A stretch of 64,000 nt of DNA from Numida meleagris (GCF_002078875.1 NC_034409.1:108618898-108682897); one strand, 5' to 3'; positions 10,986 through 26,300 are shown, counted from the stretch's first letter. The notes: a model not told the origin generated them from the sequence alone. A program made the numbers and translations.

Positions 10986-13049
10986 GGGTTCTGGATGGCA
11001 GGTGGGAGTAAGGCCCTAGACTATAGCACAAGGGTCCTTGTGAGGCTATGGTGAGATTTAAGGTTGGTATCTGCACTTACGCATAGGTTGTTTCCAACTT
11101 TGCATGAACATTTTGGATTGTCCTTCTGATGCCTAGCTCTTCTCATTACTTAGATAAGGAAGCCATCTGTCAGCGCTATGACTCTGGCTTCCCTTGGTTG
11201 GGGTTCAGCCTGCCATCAATTAGAGACAGTAGTGCATGGCTTATATCGGAGACTTTTATTTCATCTTGTGTTGGGACCAGTGCCAATAAGGTGGGCTGTC
11301 AAATGCAGTATCCAGGGACAGCAGCTGTTCTGGGGCAGTATATTTTCTCATCCTGTTTCATCAGACATATGGTTCCTAACTTTAACTCCCAAAGACTGTC
11401 AGTAATCCACAGCTGTGTCCAGCTCTAACGTGAGATCTGCTGAACATTGTCCATATGATCTTGTGCAAATCCTTGTCTGTTTCTGCCTCAATTGTAGGAG
11501 TATTTTTAATTTTTCTTTTTTACATCATCACTAGAGATTATGCCTGCTGAGGATGTAAAAACCAAAAGCAGAACTGTAACCTCCCTTTTTATTTGAATCT
11601 GATCTGTATGTGAGCATTACAAAAATTGCTAGCGAGGTGTAATTTTGTGAATTCTAAATGGTGTTTTTAATTGCTGGTAGTTGAGAAGTGATCTCGTCTC
11701 ATTGGTATATAATCAGAGGTGTTTTTTGGAACTCTTCTAAATGTTGCTTTTTGGCTACATATTTAGACTCCAACATGCAAAAGTTTGTGAATTTCATCAT
11801 AGAGGTATTCAGTTCTCACATAAAGTTAAGTGGGATGTCATGATTAACGTGAAAGAAGATAAATAGAACTCTTTAGGGTTTGAAGTCCCAGTGGTTTCTG
11901 TAAAGAGTTCTCTTTCATTTGGTCTATCATGTTTTGTTTCCAGAGGTCTTAAGCTTGTTAAATCAGGACCAGTTTCTTTTGGATGAAAACCACAGCTCTG
12001 TTATTGAGAGATTCTTCTATTTAAAATTCTAACTTTCAAGTTTGAGCTTCAGCATTGTCCTACGGAGCCAAAAAATGATTTCAAGAATCTATTAGAGAAA
12101 GATCTTGTGAGTCTTTCACAATGTTTTTCAGTGAAAATAGGCACTTTTTTTTCCTCTTTTTTTCTTTTTTTCTGTTGTTGTTGTTTGGTTTTGTTGCAGG
12201 CAGAACCTGAAAAACTTCAACCTGAAAAAGGATTGCTTTGCATTTATAGAACTGGGTCATAGAGGGGAGTGTTAGTGGTACTTACTAATGAATTTGGAAA
12301 CATTTAGTAGGTAGCAGTCATTCCAAGAAGTCTGCTATTAGGTCCTTGATTCAGCAAATCTTAGAAAGCACATATGAATTTGAAGCCAAATGGACTACTT
12401 ACTTACTTGCTTAAATACTTTACCGAGCTATTCGTGAACAATGACTGGTTCAGTAATTACTTTGATTTCATTTTAATGATTCAAGTTAGAAAAAAAAGTT
12501 GTGCCCCATAGAAATCCCTTTTGATTTACTTCTCATTAATTATGTAACATCTTGGAATGTAGTGGAGAGCTGATCAAGCCTATGGATGATAGAAAGCTGT
12601 GAAGCTGAAAAGTTCTTAGGGAGTTAGAATTAAATCAAACTTAGCTGTGTGAGGCTTTGGGGGAGTGAGTGGTGTGGTGTAAATAATGATGTTAAGAAAG
12701 AAAAACATGTAGCCATTATCAAATGCACAAATATTAGGTATCTTGATGGCTGCTGGTACTCAGGCAAAAATGTTGATGGTAGCAGTAGAGGTTAAGTTGT
12801 AGGTATTGTTTTCTTTACCTCTGTACATTTCATGTTCATTAGATACTTCACGTTATACACAGTCTGAGATTGTAGTAAAAATTGATCAAAAGGCCTAGGG
12901 AATACAATCAGAAGTGAAAAGATAGACTAGGCAGGGTACAATGACCAAACACTTAGATATGAAAAACATTGCTTTAAACGTTTGGTCAAATGAGTCTTAA
13001 TACATGATTCCAGATTTTCATCTGAAATCTGCTGGCTGCTCTCCTGGTT

Positions 13050-13050
<1 letters not shown>

Positions 13051-13084
<34 letters not shown>
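13051..13084. repeat. T34 homopolymer tract
   Basis: An uninterrupted run of 34 T, the longest homopolymer in the window. No retrotransposed gene body was recognised next to it on either side. A second T16 tract lies at 13485-13500. Confidence 0.95.
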
Positions 13085-16000
13085 CTGTTACTCATCAGTG
13101 GTCATGCTCTGTCAAAAATATGTCTGTCTGTTTGTCCAAATTTGAACTAGGGAATATTTTACTCAGAAAATGCTATGGATTTTCACCCCTTAAGTTTGTT
13201 TCTTTTGGTTTGGTTTTATACAGAACTGATAGAATGTTTTGTCCCTTAGACTGAATGTTTAAGTAGAACAGGACTTTTCCTTGGGTGAGGATTCTGTGTT
13301 TTCTTGGTTATGTGATGAATGAAATGCTGCTGCATTAGTGTTGAAGTTTGTAGGTATTTCTGTTGCCTGCTCTAGTCTTAAATGTCCTTTTACGTTTTCC
13401 ATTGCCAGTATGTATTATTCCAAGACTCTTATGGGGAAGCTTCACTTCTATTATTTCAATAAATGAATTACTCTCTTTCTTTCCTTTTTTTTTTTTTTTT
13501 GCTACCAAAGTTCAGTGTCTCTCAAGATGGTTTTGCTGAAGTGTTCATTATTATCATCCTCTAAAAAATTGATTCCACTAATTTAAGTCTAGTAGGAACA
13601 CTGACTGTGTTTCTTCTCTGGCTAATGGAAAATTATTGGGGTTTCTAGGGCAATTCTGACTTTCCAAGTTAAGCTTTTTTTCTGAATTGCACTCCAGAGA
13701 AAGCCACAGCTTTTGCAGATGGTGCCAGCCCAATTAATCCCATGTATTGTTTCCACATTCCTGTAAATGAAGAGCACAGGCAGCCTTCTTGTTCTTAGAC
13801 CTGCAGCAAAACTGGTTTTTATGGCCACTGGTGAAGATCTAGATCTCCAAGCCCATGGTAGTTAGACATATTAGGAGGAGAAATGAAATGAATGCTTGAG
13901 AATTGTGACTTTTTATTTATTTGTAGAGTGTATGTGTTTATGTCAGCTTGAACTGTGTGTAGTTGATACAAAACACAGGCTACAATCGTTTTAGTGCTTG
14001 AGTTGTGTTTCAGTTTGTAGTGAATGTTGGAAATTGAAGAACCCCAACAGTTTAGCAGAAGTTTTATCATTGTGACTGTCATGTATTTGGGCTGCAAGTG
14101 GTGTCATGAGCTTCATAATGTAGAAGTTTCCTTTTATCATAGTGCTGAAAAATCCATCCTGCTTTGACATGAAGAAAACTGTGTTTCTGTCTTACCTGAA
14201 GTCAACAGTCTTCTGAAGCTGGTGCGGGGCTAAATGTTGTGTGGTACTGTTACAAACCTGTCACTAGTGAACTCATTTTTATGTGGTTCCATTCTCATAG
14301 TATATCCCCATCCTCATTCTTGCTCTGGAAAAAGTTGAGAACGCTACTGAAAGATCGTGATCTCAGAGACCTTCTTACTCATCCCTTCATTTGTGTTTGC
14401 ATAATGGCTGCTTACAGGCTACTACTGAATCAGTGGTTTGTTGATACTTAGGTTATATATGGTCTTTCACAATGCATAGATTCTGAGAATTTTAGTATAA
14501 AATAGTATCTCTGCTTTGAAATTGTGTATTGTAGGATAAGAAATACTGAACAATGCATGAAACATTTGCTGTGTGCTCTCTTGTGTTGTCTTGTTTCGCT
14601 AATTCAGAAAGTTTACCTCAAATCTGTATGTCTGCGTTTTTTGAAGCTGGATTCCAGGCTCACATTTGTAACATTTCTTATGTTATTTCTATCTCATATA
14701 ATTCCCATAGAAATCCAAATGATTGGCTGATTAACTTCAAAGCATTCTTCAGTTTTCAGTGTGAGTGGGTTTAATATTTGCGCTTTGCAACTTTAGTATT
14801 CTTTTACGTACCTTTTTTCTACATTTCCATATATGTTTCCATTTTCTGTTTTGTATTTTCATTTTTTGTTAATTTTTCCACGTATACTGGGGGAGGATTG
14901 AGGGTGATGGAAGTATGGGAAGATTTGAAAAGGAGCATTATTTTGTGAGGCTGAGAATTAAATTGTTTATTTAATGTTAATAATTTGCTTAATACTATAC
15001 CCAAAGTCTAGGTAAAAAAAAAAGTCTTGGGGAATTCCTTTAAAAAGTGATACAAGAGTAGGAAAGAATGTTAACAGACAGTGATTAATTACTTCATTGC
15101 AAGAGGGGAGCTTTTTGTATCTCTTTTTGGTTTGAAATGAGTTGCCATATATTGAGAAGGCAGAGACTGGCAAAAGACTTTCCTGTCTTACTAAGTTGTG
15201 AGATCAGGAAATAACTAAATTTACCACGGGGAGTTTACCTAACTAACCACAACCTTTTACTAATATGTTCATTTTGTCCTCACATACAAATTTTGAAATA
15301 AAAATGCCAGTACTCATGTGTCACTGATGGGAAGTAAAAGGCAATATTTTGGTCATAATTGGTAGGAGGTGAGACTGATGTTCACATGAATTTTCCCCAA
15401 TTGCAGAATGAGCACAAAATATTTCATAGAAAATTAAATTATTTCTAAGAAATTTTATCACCATAACCTGGCATTTGGAAATGCTTGTGCTTTCCCAGTC
15501 TTAATGTTTTGTCTTTAAAAGTGGTTTCTTTTTAATAGGAAATATATGATTTGTTTTAAATGTTAAGTATTTTCTTTTGATTTCAGTCTTCAGCTAAAAA
15601 CCTAACACAGCCCTCAGAGTCTTGTTTTCGAGGTCAGAAATGTCTTTGTGCTATTTTAAAACCCCTCGGCATGCCACAGGACACAAAATTTGCTCAGTGA
15701 TGATTTTGCAGTGCTCATTATCTTCCAAAAAATTAAGAGGATGATGGAGAATCCATCTCTGTTTGGTACTGTGCTTAAGCAGTTGATTGTCCTTACTGAT
15801 CATTTATACAGATTTAACTCCCAACGTCCCACTTGAAGAGATTTGATCTTTATCCCTTACACCACATAGGCTTTTCCTGTGTCTTCTCCAATTTTTGTAG
15901 CATCTTCTGCATTCAGTTCCAATGTCTGTTTCATACTATTGGTCTCAGAATACATTGAAGAAGCAGAGTTGGCAAGTTTATTTCTGTTAGGTGTCTTTGT

Positions 16001-18878
16001 TTGCCGTACCGTTGCAAGGCACATGTGAAATGATTTCTTCAGTGACCTAAAACCTTTATGAGAGTGACTGTGATCCAGATGGCAGTCCTAGGCTTCAGAC
16101 ATGCACCTACTTTCTGCGTCCTTTGGGGAGTGTGACCTTATATTCACATTATTTTTTGCCTTTATTGTTTGTGATTTGTGTGTACAGTCAAGAATTTAAG
16201 GGAATACCAGGCTTGATTGGAGATACTCTTTTCTTATAGAGAATATCTGAGCTTTAGATCTGATTATGCTGAATGTGCATTAAGAGTAAGAGAACAGTCT
16301 TAAATTGTGTATTCTTTAACTTCTTGATTTCATAATTATTTAAAAATGAGTTTGTCTGCATGGATGCTTGCATTCAATGTTACACTTTGCAATTAAGTCA
16401 GTGAGCTGTACTTTCCTTTTATATGGGAAAAAAACTAGAAAACGTTAACTTTTTTTTTTTCCTCACGAACTCTAGAAACTGTTGAGAACTTGGGAACATC
16501 TCTGTTCCCAATTTGCCCTTCTGCAGTCAACTTCTTTCTTTCTATTGAGTTAGATTTGTTTTTTTTTTTCTTAAGCTAGAAGGTACCCATATAGACTACT
16601 GTCACTTTCTTGTGTGACCTTCACCCCCTACAGTCACCTATCTGGGGTGCCTTAGGGCTAAGGTGCAGGAATTAGCCTGGCTGGGTGACTGCAAAGCCAG
16701 GTTCATCTGGACAACATGAAGGTGTGAGAGCTGCCCTGCTTGGCATCCAGGCTCCATTTTGCCTGATGGCTTATAATCACTGGTCTTCTGAGTGTGAGTG
16801 GGGAGTTAAAATTTCCTGTTCCTTTGCCCATTTGACATTTCATACCTTCTATTCCCATCCAGTATGTAACCTATGTTTGGGGATGATTTCTTATGAAGTA
16901 ACTCCATAGTGTGTGGCATCTTGTATTAAACCAAGGTTTCACAGGTTATGCTCTATACTGCTTTCCTGAGCCTTTCAACTGCTCGCTGCTGCTTACAAGT
17001 CAAATAACTCTCTTCCAGTGTTCTGGATTATTGAAATGACTTTGGAAATGTAATGTCAGTTTAAATTAAAGCAGGTATTCATCTCTTCTGCAGGCCCTTC
17101 ATCTTTCTTGAACTTGTCATATCTTTCTGAAGCCTATGCCTGGTAGTCTGTAATTAAACCTAGGCAGGCTAAACCCAAGCCTCTTAAAGCTCATTCTCTA
17201 GCATGAGTAGTCCAGTATGTCCCACTGTCTCTGTGTCATGGATGATGTCAATGGCAATGGTAGGTAAATAAGTACTGGAAAATCTTAACTGTGCAATATC
17301 CTAGAAGTCCTAGCAGAGCTCCCTCACAAATTTGGGAGGAGATGCAGATAGCATTTCTTTCCATACTGCCTCAGATTAAATGTTGCCCTTTGCATGAATA
17401 AAGTTGCAACTATCGATCTGTTTTGGACGACTGACAAGGCTAGATCATCAGAGAGCTGCTCACCTGTCATTTAAAACACTTCAGCCTCTTATGTTTTGGA
17501 ACAATGATTAACTTTGGTAGCCACTAAGTAATCTTGATGTCTGGAGGTTCCCTTTAACAGGTTGTGATCCCAGAAACTGGACTGTAGTGCTTCAGATTAA
17601 ATATTCTCTTTTCACACAAGTCTGTTAATCCGTGTCCATATCCAATATCCTGAGGCTAGGGTTGCTCAGCCTCTGAGGTCAACACGTGGCATGACAGAGC
17701 TTCTCATGTGATCCTCTTTCCCAAAAGCTTCTTTAAGGCAGGCTGTGGAATTGGAGATAGCAGCCTGTTACTCCCCCAGCCTTCCTGGCAGTGCCTTTGT
17801 CGTCACTATGTGTATTGTTCCTCAGGAAACACCATGCCTGCATATGGGATGTGGCCACCAGAGTAATCTGCTTTGTGTGGTTCCCTTCTTTATTCATATG
17901 TGAGTTTTTGCTGGGAATAACTGAAGCTGTGTATAGGCAGTGTGCATTACCAAAGCAATAACTGCTCATTCCTTGTGGTTGTCTTCTCTTCTCAGAGGGG
18001 AGATGAGAATACAAACTATTGTGGAATGTATCTTTAAGAAATCTCATGCTTCTAGGGAGCCTCCAGGATTTTCACAGATTATGTTGTACTCATGTGAGTT
18101 TTGTGTCTCTAACATGCATAGCCTCCATGAACTAATGGAGGCTGACATCGTTGGGGTCTCACAAGACAAACATGAGCTAAGGCATCATGATGTTTAGCAG
18201 TGCCACATCATTACAACTCTTTTGAGTGTAGAGTGGAGTTTTGAGGGGCTGGGAGGGTTGTTGATGCTCCTCAACTACTCCAGTTTGTTAGGTGGTCATG
18301 AACACCAGTTCTTAAGAAAGTGTTGAATGCTGGAGAATCAAGTCATGGTGGGAATACTGGGATTGTATTATCTGTCCCTCTAGAATATCAAATTGCTTAC
18401 CCTAGCAGACCACTTTCTGGTTGACAGGAGAGTTGAAAAACCCCACACATTTCATTTGTGCTTTATGTTGGCTCTCTGGGGAGAGGGAGCAGAGATGCAA
18501 AGCAAAAGAGTGGTCTTGTCATGGGGAGCCAGGAAGGGGTAAAGACAAATGAACAGCGGGGTCCATTATGCAGAGTGTATTCAGACAAGATGGCATGGAA
18601 TGGCACTGAACAAGGCACAAGACCTTACAGTTTGGTATTATTTGGGATTGCAATAATGTCATGGTATAGTGGATATTCTTGTGCTGGATAGTTGGTTGTT
18701 GTGTATGCAGAAGGCCAAGTCATGTGCAATGGAAGAGGAGCAGTTGCATTTCTTTGCAAAGGCTGCATAGATTGACCAGCCATAGATAAACTAGGTTTCT
18801 AGAGAAGGTAGTGGGAAAGGATGATGACAAACTATGGAGCATATAGAACAACTGCTGTGGTGTTAAATCAACTTCCGG

Positions 18879-18901
18879 AAAAAAAAAAAAAAAAAAAAAA
18901 A
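18879..18901. repeat. A23 homopolymer tract
   Basis: Uninterrupted A run flanked by CTTCCGG on the left and GATGCATGCATGC on the right. There is no clear retrocopy or target-site duplication. Confidence 0.95.
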
Positions 18902-19682
18902 GATGCATGCATGCTGCGATTGAGTTGTGCTACCTTGAGTTTTTGAGACTTAAGTGTGCAGCATAGTAGAACTTGAAACTAAAAATAGAGTGGGAGTATG
19001 AAATCTCAGGCATTGTTGTGACTGAGGTGAGGTCTATCTACAGGATTGTTCAGACCTCTGAAAGCAGAAAAACAGAAGAGAACAAAAGGGTGCTCCTGGT
19101 AAAATTCTGTAGACAATTCTTACATTTATATATTTATTATATTTTTCTGGGGAAAAAAAAAAAGGAAAGTCTCTTTCAGAGCTATGTGTTTAAATTCATA
19201 AAAACCACTATTGTACCACTAATTGTAATGACTAATTCATAAATCACTCTATTGTATATACTGTGAAAAATAGGGTAACAGTGTAGATCAAGACTGCTAT
19301 TCCAAAATTTTTGTTTTCTTTTTTGTGTTCCCTGATGTGTGCTAAAAATATGTTCAATATCTTACCATCTGCATTGTTATGAAAAAATGGCATGTCTTTT
19401 TTTTGTTTTCAGCTGTGTTGTTCTTGCATTACATTTTGTTCTATGCTCTCTCTTCATTTGGGATGTGAAGTCATTTTCTTTTGTCGTTTGTAGACGTAAT
19501 CACGCTGACCCCGAAACTGCACTGTGCACCACTTGGAAGAGGTTGTTTCTTTTGTTCTGCCTCAAAAAACTCACATTGTATGTTGTGAATATGGAGTTAC
19601 TTGGTTGTGGAAGTGTTTCCTGATTGTCAGAGAGGGGCAGTAGATAAAGTAAAAATAAAGGGAGCTAAGCCTATCCCAGTGT

Positions 19683-19704
19683 AAAAAAAAAAAAAAAAAA
19701 AAAG
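19683..19704. repeat. A22 homopolymer tract
   Basis: Uninterrupted A run about 780 bases after the A23 tract. The sequence between them is not recognised as a transposon. Confidence 0.95.
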
Positions 19705-22700
19705 AGGTTGAAGAAAGAGTGAACGTACTTTGCATACTGTTGTGTGTTAGCACATTTAATCATAAATGCACCAGTATATCCCACTGACTTGAACTGGAGC
19801 ATGAGAAGCATGGGTAAGGCCATGCCCTTGGCAGGCTCCTAAGCACAATGCAGCAGAAGGTGAGTGAGTGAAGACTGGCTGTAGTTATGATGCATATGTC
19901 ATTCAGAGGAAGCAAAACAGGCAACAAATAAGGTCACACTTGCTGTAATCACAAGAAAGGGAAAAGTTAAGATGGACTGGCAATGAGGCCACGATGGCTG
20001 GTGAGGGGTCAAGTAGGTGAGGGACAGCTTGGGGAGGTCATTAGCTGTTGGATGTTACTGCTTTCCAGTACACTGACTGTAACAACAGATTCCTTGATTC
20101 CTCTTTCTCTCCTAGTTGGTGCGCTGGAAAAAATCAGCCCCACAACCTGTTGTTACTTGATTGACTCAAGAAACAGAGCTGCATGTTAATGCTCTGACTC
20201 TGTCTCTCAGCTGTGCAGTTTTCAATATGTTGCCACAAAAAGAAATTTGACTGCCTCATTTGATTACTTTCTTTCCTTGAAAACTGAAGCAATTCTGCAA
20301 GTACAGAATGCCCTTTAAAAGAAATGTTAAGGGGGCAGAACCAGGCAACCAGCATTGAGAAATGCTGAAATTGAGGTTGCAGCTCTGCTTTCTTGGAAGT
20401 ATGTGTTGGTGCAAAATCTTCTATTAAGTGGTAAGTTTTGTTGTTTTCCCAGAATGAACATGCCTGTGGCAAAATGGTGGTGTTTATGGTATGAGTAGGA
20501 GATATGTAGGAGATGAGATTATCACAGATACTCCTGAGTTGGTTTGCATGGGCAAAACTGTCAAAGGCATTCAGCTGTCCCAGGCAGCTCCCTTCTTCCA
20601 GAGGTTCCTGCTGTCTGCCTCCATCTGCAGCTCCCTTCCTCTGGGCAACAGCGCTCATGGCAACAACAGCCTCTGGGGCTTAAATATGTTTAGTGCCATT
20701 CCTTAGAAAACCACTGGAGGTAGGGATTTCCCTGATTTATACCCTTTTTGTAAGCTAGCAGCGTGGCAATGATTCCTGGCTTCATACAAGCTTCCCATGC
20801 GTTTCAAAGGAGGTGCTGGGCTATGCGGATAGCCTTCATTTATCTAATGGTGCGTGCACTGTGCTTTGGGAACATCTCATCTCTAAATATTTTCTTGTCA
20901 CAAGAGTGGGAAGGTGTGAATGACATAGGGCATTGGACAAGGACAAAGGAGGGTCTCATGGTTAAGACATCAGGTGGTACAAAAGAGAACTGAGTTCTGT
21001 CACTGCTGCCTGCACCACAGTTTTCTTTTATGAAGCCATTATTTTTGTGGCCAACTACTAAAATGTTGGCTTATGTCTTATTTTTTGGATTTCCAAATCA
21101 ACTCCAGCAGTCACATGGTCCTTCAAAGCCAGTTTTAGATGATGTGCAGTAAGAAATTCAGTATAAGTCAGAACCCTTACTTAAGAGTAATAGGCAGTGA
21201 AACTGAACTATTGAATAGATGACATGAGAGTGGAAAAATTGGACAGCTTGAGGTCTGGAATGGTTTAGTGTTTGAATTGCTCCTCCCTCCCCCCTCCCCC
21301 AAAAAATTATATTCTCCAGAGAGCAATGCGCTTAAATAGAAGTGTTTGAAACCAAAAAGACAATAGATATGTCAGTTAATCTATAGTTCTTTTCTATATT
21401 AAGTTACTTCTAAATGGTAGTAAAGGCTCAATTTAGCTGAGCACTTAGTAAGGCATCTAACTGCATATTTGAATTGAGGCCAGGATTGATAAACTTGGAT
21501 ACTGTGTGATAATACATTCTAACATGAACTTTGACTCCACAGTGGTTAATTCATATGTCCCAAATATGACTGTGTCTTGCTTCTACTGAGATTTGTTTTT
21601 TGATTCTTTCAAAGCTAATTTATTTGTGATACTGGGTAAGAGATAGTTCATACATTTCCAGAAAAAATGGGATACAAGGGATTTATTTTTAAAATAATGA
21701 ATTTATAAGCAAAGGATATTCTCTAGTTTCCCCAAATACCTGAGATATGTCACAGAACTCAAATTTGTTTTGGTTCCTTTGACACTTTTTTATTCAGTGG
21801 TTATTGGATCGTTTGCTGTCCTCATGCAAGACCCATTTGCAGCAGACTAGAGAAGGTCTTCTGAGACCTCAGAAACCTGCAAAGGAAAGAATTCCTTTGA
21901 GTAGACTAGCACCAAAACAATACCCATTTTTAATTTATGGAGGAGCATTTAAATTTTGTCTGAAGTGTCACTGTAATGAGGTCCTTACCTCATTACAAAA
22001 ATAAAAGACTATTCGGCAGTTTCAAAACAAAACAGAGAGATACTAAAGATAAGACATTCATGACTTCCAAAAGACATTAAACCTCAGGGTAGTTATCCTC
22101 TGAAAAGAGGGGATAAACTTGAAAATTCACCAAAGCAAAAACATGAATAAAGAACAAGAAATGAAAACAATGCAAGGAATAAAGAGTGTAACTAAGAACC
22201 TATCTATAGAGCAAGCACAAGTTGTGAATAAAATATTAACAAAAATTTTTCGAAATTTCACTAAACACATGTCAACCTGAGCTATCCTAAAGAGAAACAA
22301 AATAATAAGACACATTGCTTTCACCTGACTTTCCAGTAGAAAAATATTTACTTCCTTTTTTATTTTGCCATCCTATGAAGGTTTTTAAAGTTATTTCATT
22401 GTGGCTTGGCTAAAGCATGTTTCGCTTAGATTATGGACTAAATTATAATTTCAAAAATTAAAATTAATCTCAGTGGCCTCTTTCCCTTTAAGTCTCTTAT
22501 GTAAATCAGATGAAGACTCAGCAGTATGCTGTGCTTTTCTGCATGAGGATGGTGACTTACAGAATACAGCATCTCTAGGATATGATAAAACAACAAAAGT
22601 GTGTATACTCAAAATGAAATAGCTTTTATAGCAAGGAAGAGTATATTTGATTATTTCAGTATAAAACATAAATGCACTTGTTAATAGACTGACAAAGTCA

Positions 22701-23355
22701 GTTCTTTCAGAAAGTTCTTGTGTGCTAGAGTTTTGTCCTGTATTCTCATAAAACTAAGCAAAGCAAGTAGTATTTGGTTTTCGTGGTACATATGATCAAC
22801 ATATTAAAAATATGGTTTGAATTATAATTTAGTAAATGTATTACCTTTGGTTTGGGGAAGAAAAAGAAATGAAGTTGTCTCCATTTTGTTTATGATTTGT
22901 GATCTTCAGCTGAAAGATTCTGTCTGAAAATCCTTCCATAAATTGAGCACAACCGTTGGTAAATTACAAAATAGTATTTTACTGTACAGTGATAGAGCAC
23001 TTTTCTACTCTGAGAGTTAGAACAGCCTTGATTTTGAGGCTTTCTGGAGACAAAATTACCACTTCTTTTCTGTATTCCTGCTGATCATTTGGTGATCATG
23101 GCTAAATCACAGGAAACAGTAACTTCACATTTTCTTCATTTCTTTAAAATGAAAGCCTAACTAAGTACATTTTCACTTTTAAATATATATCACTGCTAGG
23201 CAAAATAACAAAATGACATAGTATATATTTTTTTGTCTTTCCTTTCTGTAGCAGTTATTATAGAAGTAATTATATCACCATAATTTCTTTCCTTTTCCAA
23301 ATCTAGACTTTTGTTTTATTTCTCTGCATCTATGAATGTGTAACTCCTTGCATTT

Positions 23356-23375
23356 AAAAAAAAAAAAAAAAAAAA
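23356..23375. repeat. A20 homopolymer tract
   Basis: Uninterrupted A run followed by CAAAACAGAC. No associated element was recognised. Confidence 0.95.
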
Positions 23376-26300
23376 CAAAACAGACAACAGTGGCATAAAA
23401 AATACTCATCAAGGATATGATCCAATACTCCCATATTGGCTTATCTGGTTAGGTTATATTTCTCTACTGTTTAACCCCAGCTGACTGGTAATTGTAGAAA
23501 AATTGCATGTTTATGGATAGCTGATGCATCAGTTAGCTAGGATATACTTTAGCCCAGTACGTTTAAAACACTAGGTACGGAGTAGTAATCTGTACACTTT
23601 CCTCTCCTTCTGGAATAATCTTTTTATAAAAATTATTTTTCACTGTTGTTTTCTTTTGTAATTAGCATTGTAATTGTAATTTAGCATTTCAGACTCAGAA
23701 AAATCTAGGTAGCTGATGCTGACGTAGTGAATAACCTTATCGCTTATTTATTAGGGTTTTTTTTAGCCTATATATAAGAATTATACCATTTGAATATTTA
23801 TTTGATACATATATATGTCCCATTTTCCACATGTATCAATGTTTTATATATACACATATATCTCATGTTTACATACATATCTATGTATACATGCACAAAT
23901 AATCCCCCATTTATATATAGAGAAGGAGAGATGCATGCGTACAGGAAGCATATAGGAGGTGTATATATACTTACCCAGTTTCCTCTGCTTGGTTCCATCC
24001 ATTGTCACTGTAAAAAAAAATGCTCCTCTCACAGTAGGTGATTTGTAAATGTGCTTGTCATGCATATATATCAACTGCTGTGGAACGACCCCTACAGAGA
24101 CCCTACTGAGAGAATATTGCTGGGTGATTCATATCAACAAATAAGGAGTGGAGATAAAATTTTGCCACAGATACCAATGAGAAAAGCCATATTGACTCTA
24201 GTGGGATGAGAATGTAGGTGAAGAGGATGAGTGATAATACATTAATATATTCATCTACTGTTGGCCCCAAATGTACTTTTTTCTGCGTCACTAATATTAA
24301 TCTTCTGTGCCCTACTATTCAGCTTGTGAAAACTAATTCAATTAGTATCAAAGCACAGGTAAATCTCAAAACATTCTACTGCTCCTGTTATAATTATTTT
24401 ATGTCACATTAAATTGCTGTTAGAAAGATGTTCAACTGAATTGATCTTCATTAGCTTAAGTGGTTGTATGAGTTTGTTGTCGTGTGGGGAAAAAAAATAT
24501 CTCTTCAGTTGTAGATTCTACAGTAAAGTTGTGATCAAAAAGAGTATTGATAGTCAACTCAAAGCTGAGATGTTAAATGGTATTACAGGATGCAGAGTAA
24601 TGAAATAAAATGATGAGTCTAAGGCTGCATGACTTGAACTTCTGATGTGCTTTCTTCTGCAAAGAACTAAACATGTAAGTCATGCTAGTATGACTGCTTA
24701 TGCGTGTAGAGTTAAGAAGTGATGCACATGATTATGATCAACCATATGTAGCAGTCAGCAAATCCCTTGCGCATCTGGTTTTCTATGGGTTATGTGAGTG
24801 CTTAGATGTCAAAATTAAAGAGTATGACTAAGGTCTTGCAGAACCTGTGTTGTTTGTGATGCCAAAGTTCAGCCGGTCAAGCGTAGAAGGTATAGCTGAT
24901 ATTCCTGTACGTGGTTTCAGTTAAGAGTGGGATAGATTTGAAGTGTGAATGCTCAGTGAATAATAGCAAAATGTTGTAAAGCTGCTCATTGTTTTTTATC
25001 TAATGACAGACTGATGCATTGCTCTGTGGAAAATAATGAAGGCATAATCTAGATGTTGATATTCCAGATGATAGGGTTTGTGATATTACAGTATCACATA
25101 CAGTAGTTACAATTGAAATACAATTTATTCAGACCATATGTATTAATTTTGTTTTGAAAATGTACAGCTAAATACTTGATAGTTTAGAAACGGTAATTTT
25201 ACTAAGAGTTGCCAAGAAGAAGTTGACAGTTTGGAACAAGAATTACTGTGGTTGCTATGTGCAAAAGCCTAGAACAAGCCAGCAGGAAATAATACCAGGG
25301 TGGGAAAGTATTGCTATGGTTACAGAGTATTTTCTTTAAAGGAGAGGTGGATAGCACAGCAAGAATCACTGAAACTTAGGTAATACTGTATTATATAGAA
25401 AGCAAAAAGACTGAAAAATAATAATTGTCTTGCGATCTTAATGGCATTTTGTTAGTTTCCAGCAAAGAGGGATTTAATTACCATGGGAATAATTTGTGGA
25501 AGCTTTGTTACGAAAATACCCTTAGCTTTTATTTTCTTAAAAGTGGAATACCAGCACAATATCTTGCATATTTTGGCTCCATCTCTTTGTTTTTAAAACA
25601 AAAAGACTTTTTTTCTTTTGGTGAAATCAATTAAGAGTTCTTTTAAAAAGAATAAAAGTGTAATTACACCAAAATGATTTCATTCATGTAAACTCTTGAC
25701 AGCTTTTCAGTATAGTAAAAAACTGTGATATAACTGCATTTTGCAAAACTACATGTAATACACAGTGATTACAAAATACAATAAGAATTGTAATATATAA
25801 TAAAAATCTGCTTGAAGGAGTGCTGTAAATATGAACTGCAAAAGTCATCTAGCAAGCATCCTTTTTTATTATAGACACCCTATAGAGCTTAACTGCAATC
25901 AGCTCTCTTGGCTTTATCCTGAAAAGAAAGAAGCAGAAAACCACAACAAAGCTCAGAGTTCCCATTTTGATCTTGGAGAAGACCCTCTCCTTTCCCTCTG
26001 ATGGTTATCAGAAGAGGTACAGTCTGACGCATATGAACTGTGTGCACTCAACTGTGCCCAGCTCACTCTGCCCCATCAGCCGAATCTCAGCCTCAGAGAG
26101 CAGCCTGGTTTAACTGCTTTTGTAGGCCCACTGCTGCAGTTCACCTGAATCTGTCTGATAGGATTGCATATATAAGACAAAACTCATGAGCTGCACAATG
26201 GCACTGAAAGTCTTCCCCGACCCTGCCTAATGCATCAGTTTAGTTCCTTGTCCATGCTGAAGAGCACGAAGCAGAACTGATCACTGTAGGAGATAAAGAA

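Noticed and set aside
12140..12280. Very long pyrimidine tract ending in GTTGCAG at about 12200, an acceptor-like site
   Set aside because: No acceptable donor follows within a usual exon length, so it is not reported as an exon.
18879..19704. Retrocopy between the A23 and A22 tracts
   Set aside because: The sequence between them has no open frame resembling a gene and no visible flanking duplication.
20134..20658. 174-codon minus-strand ORF
   Set aside because: Single-exon ORF without recognisable family or promoter in ordinary intron DNA. Length alone is possible by chance in 64 kb.
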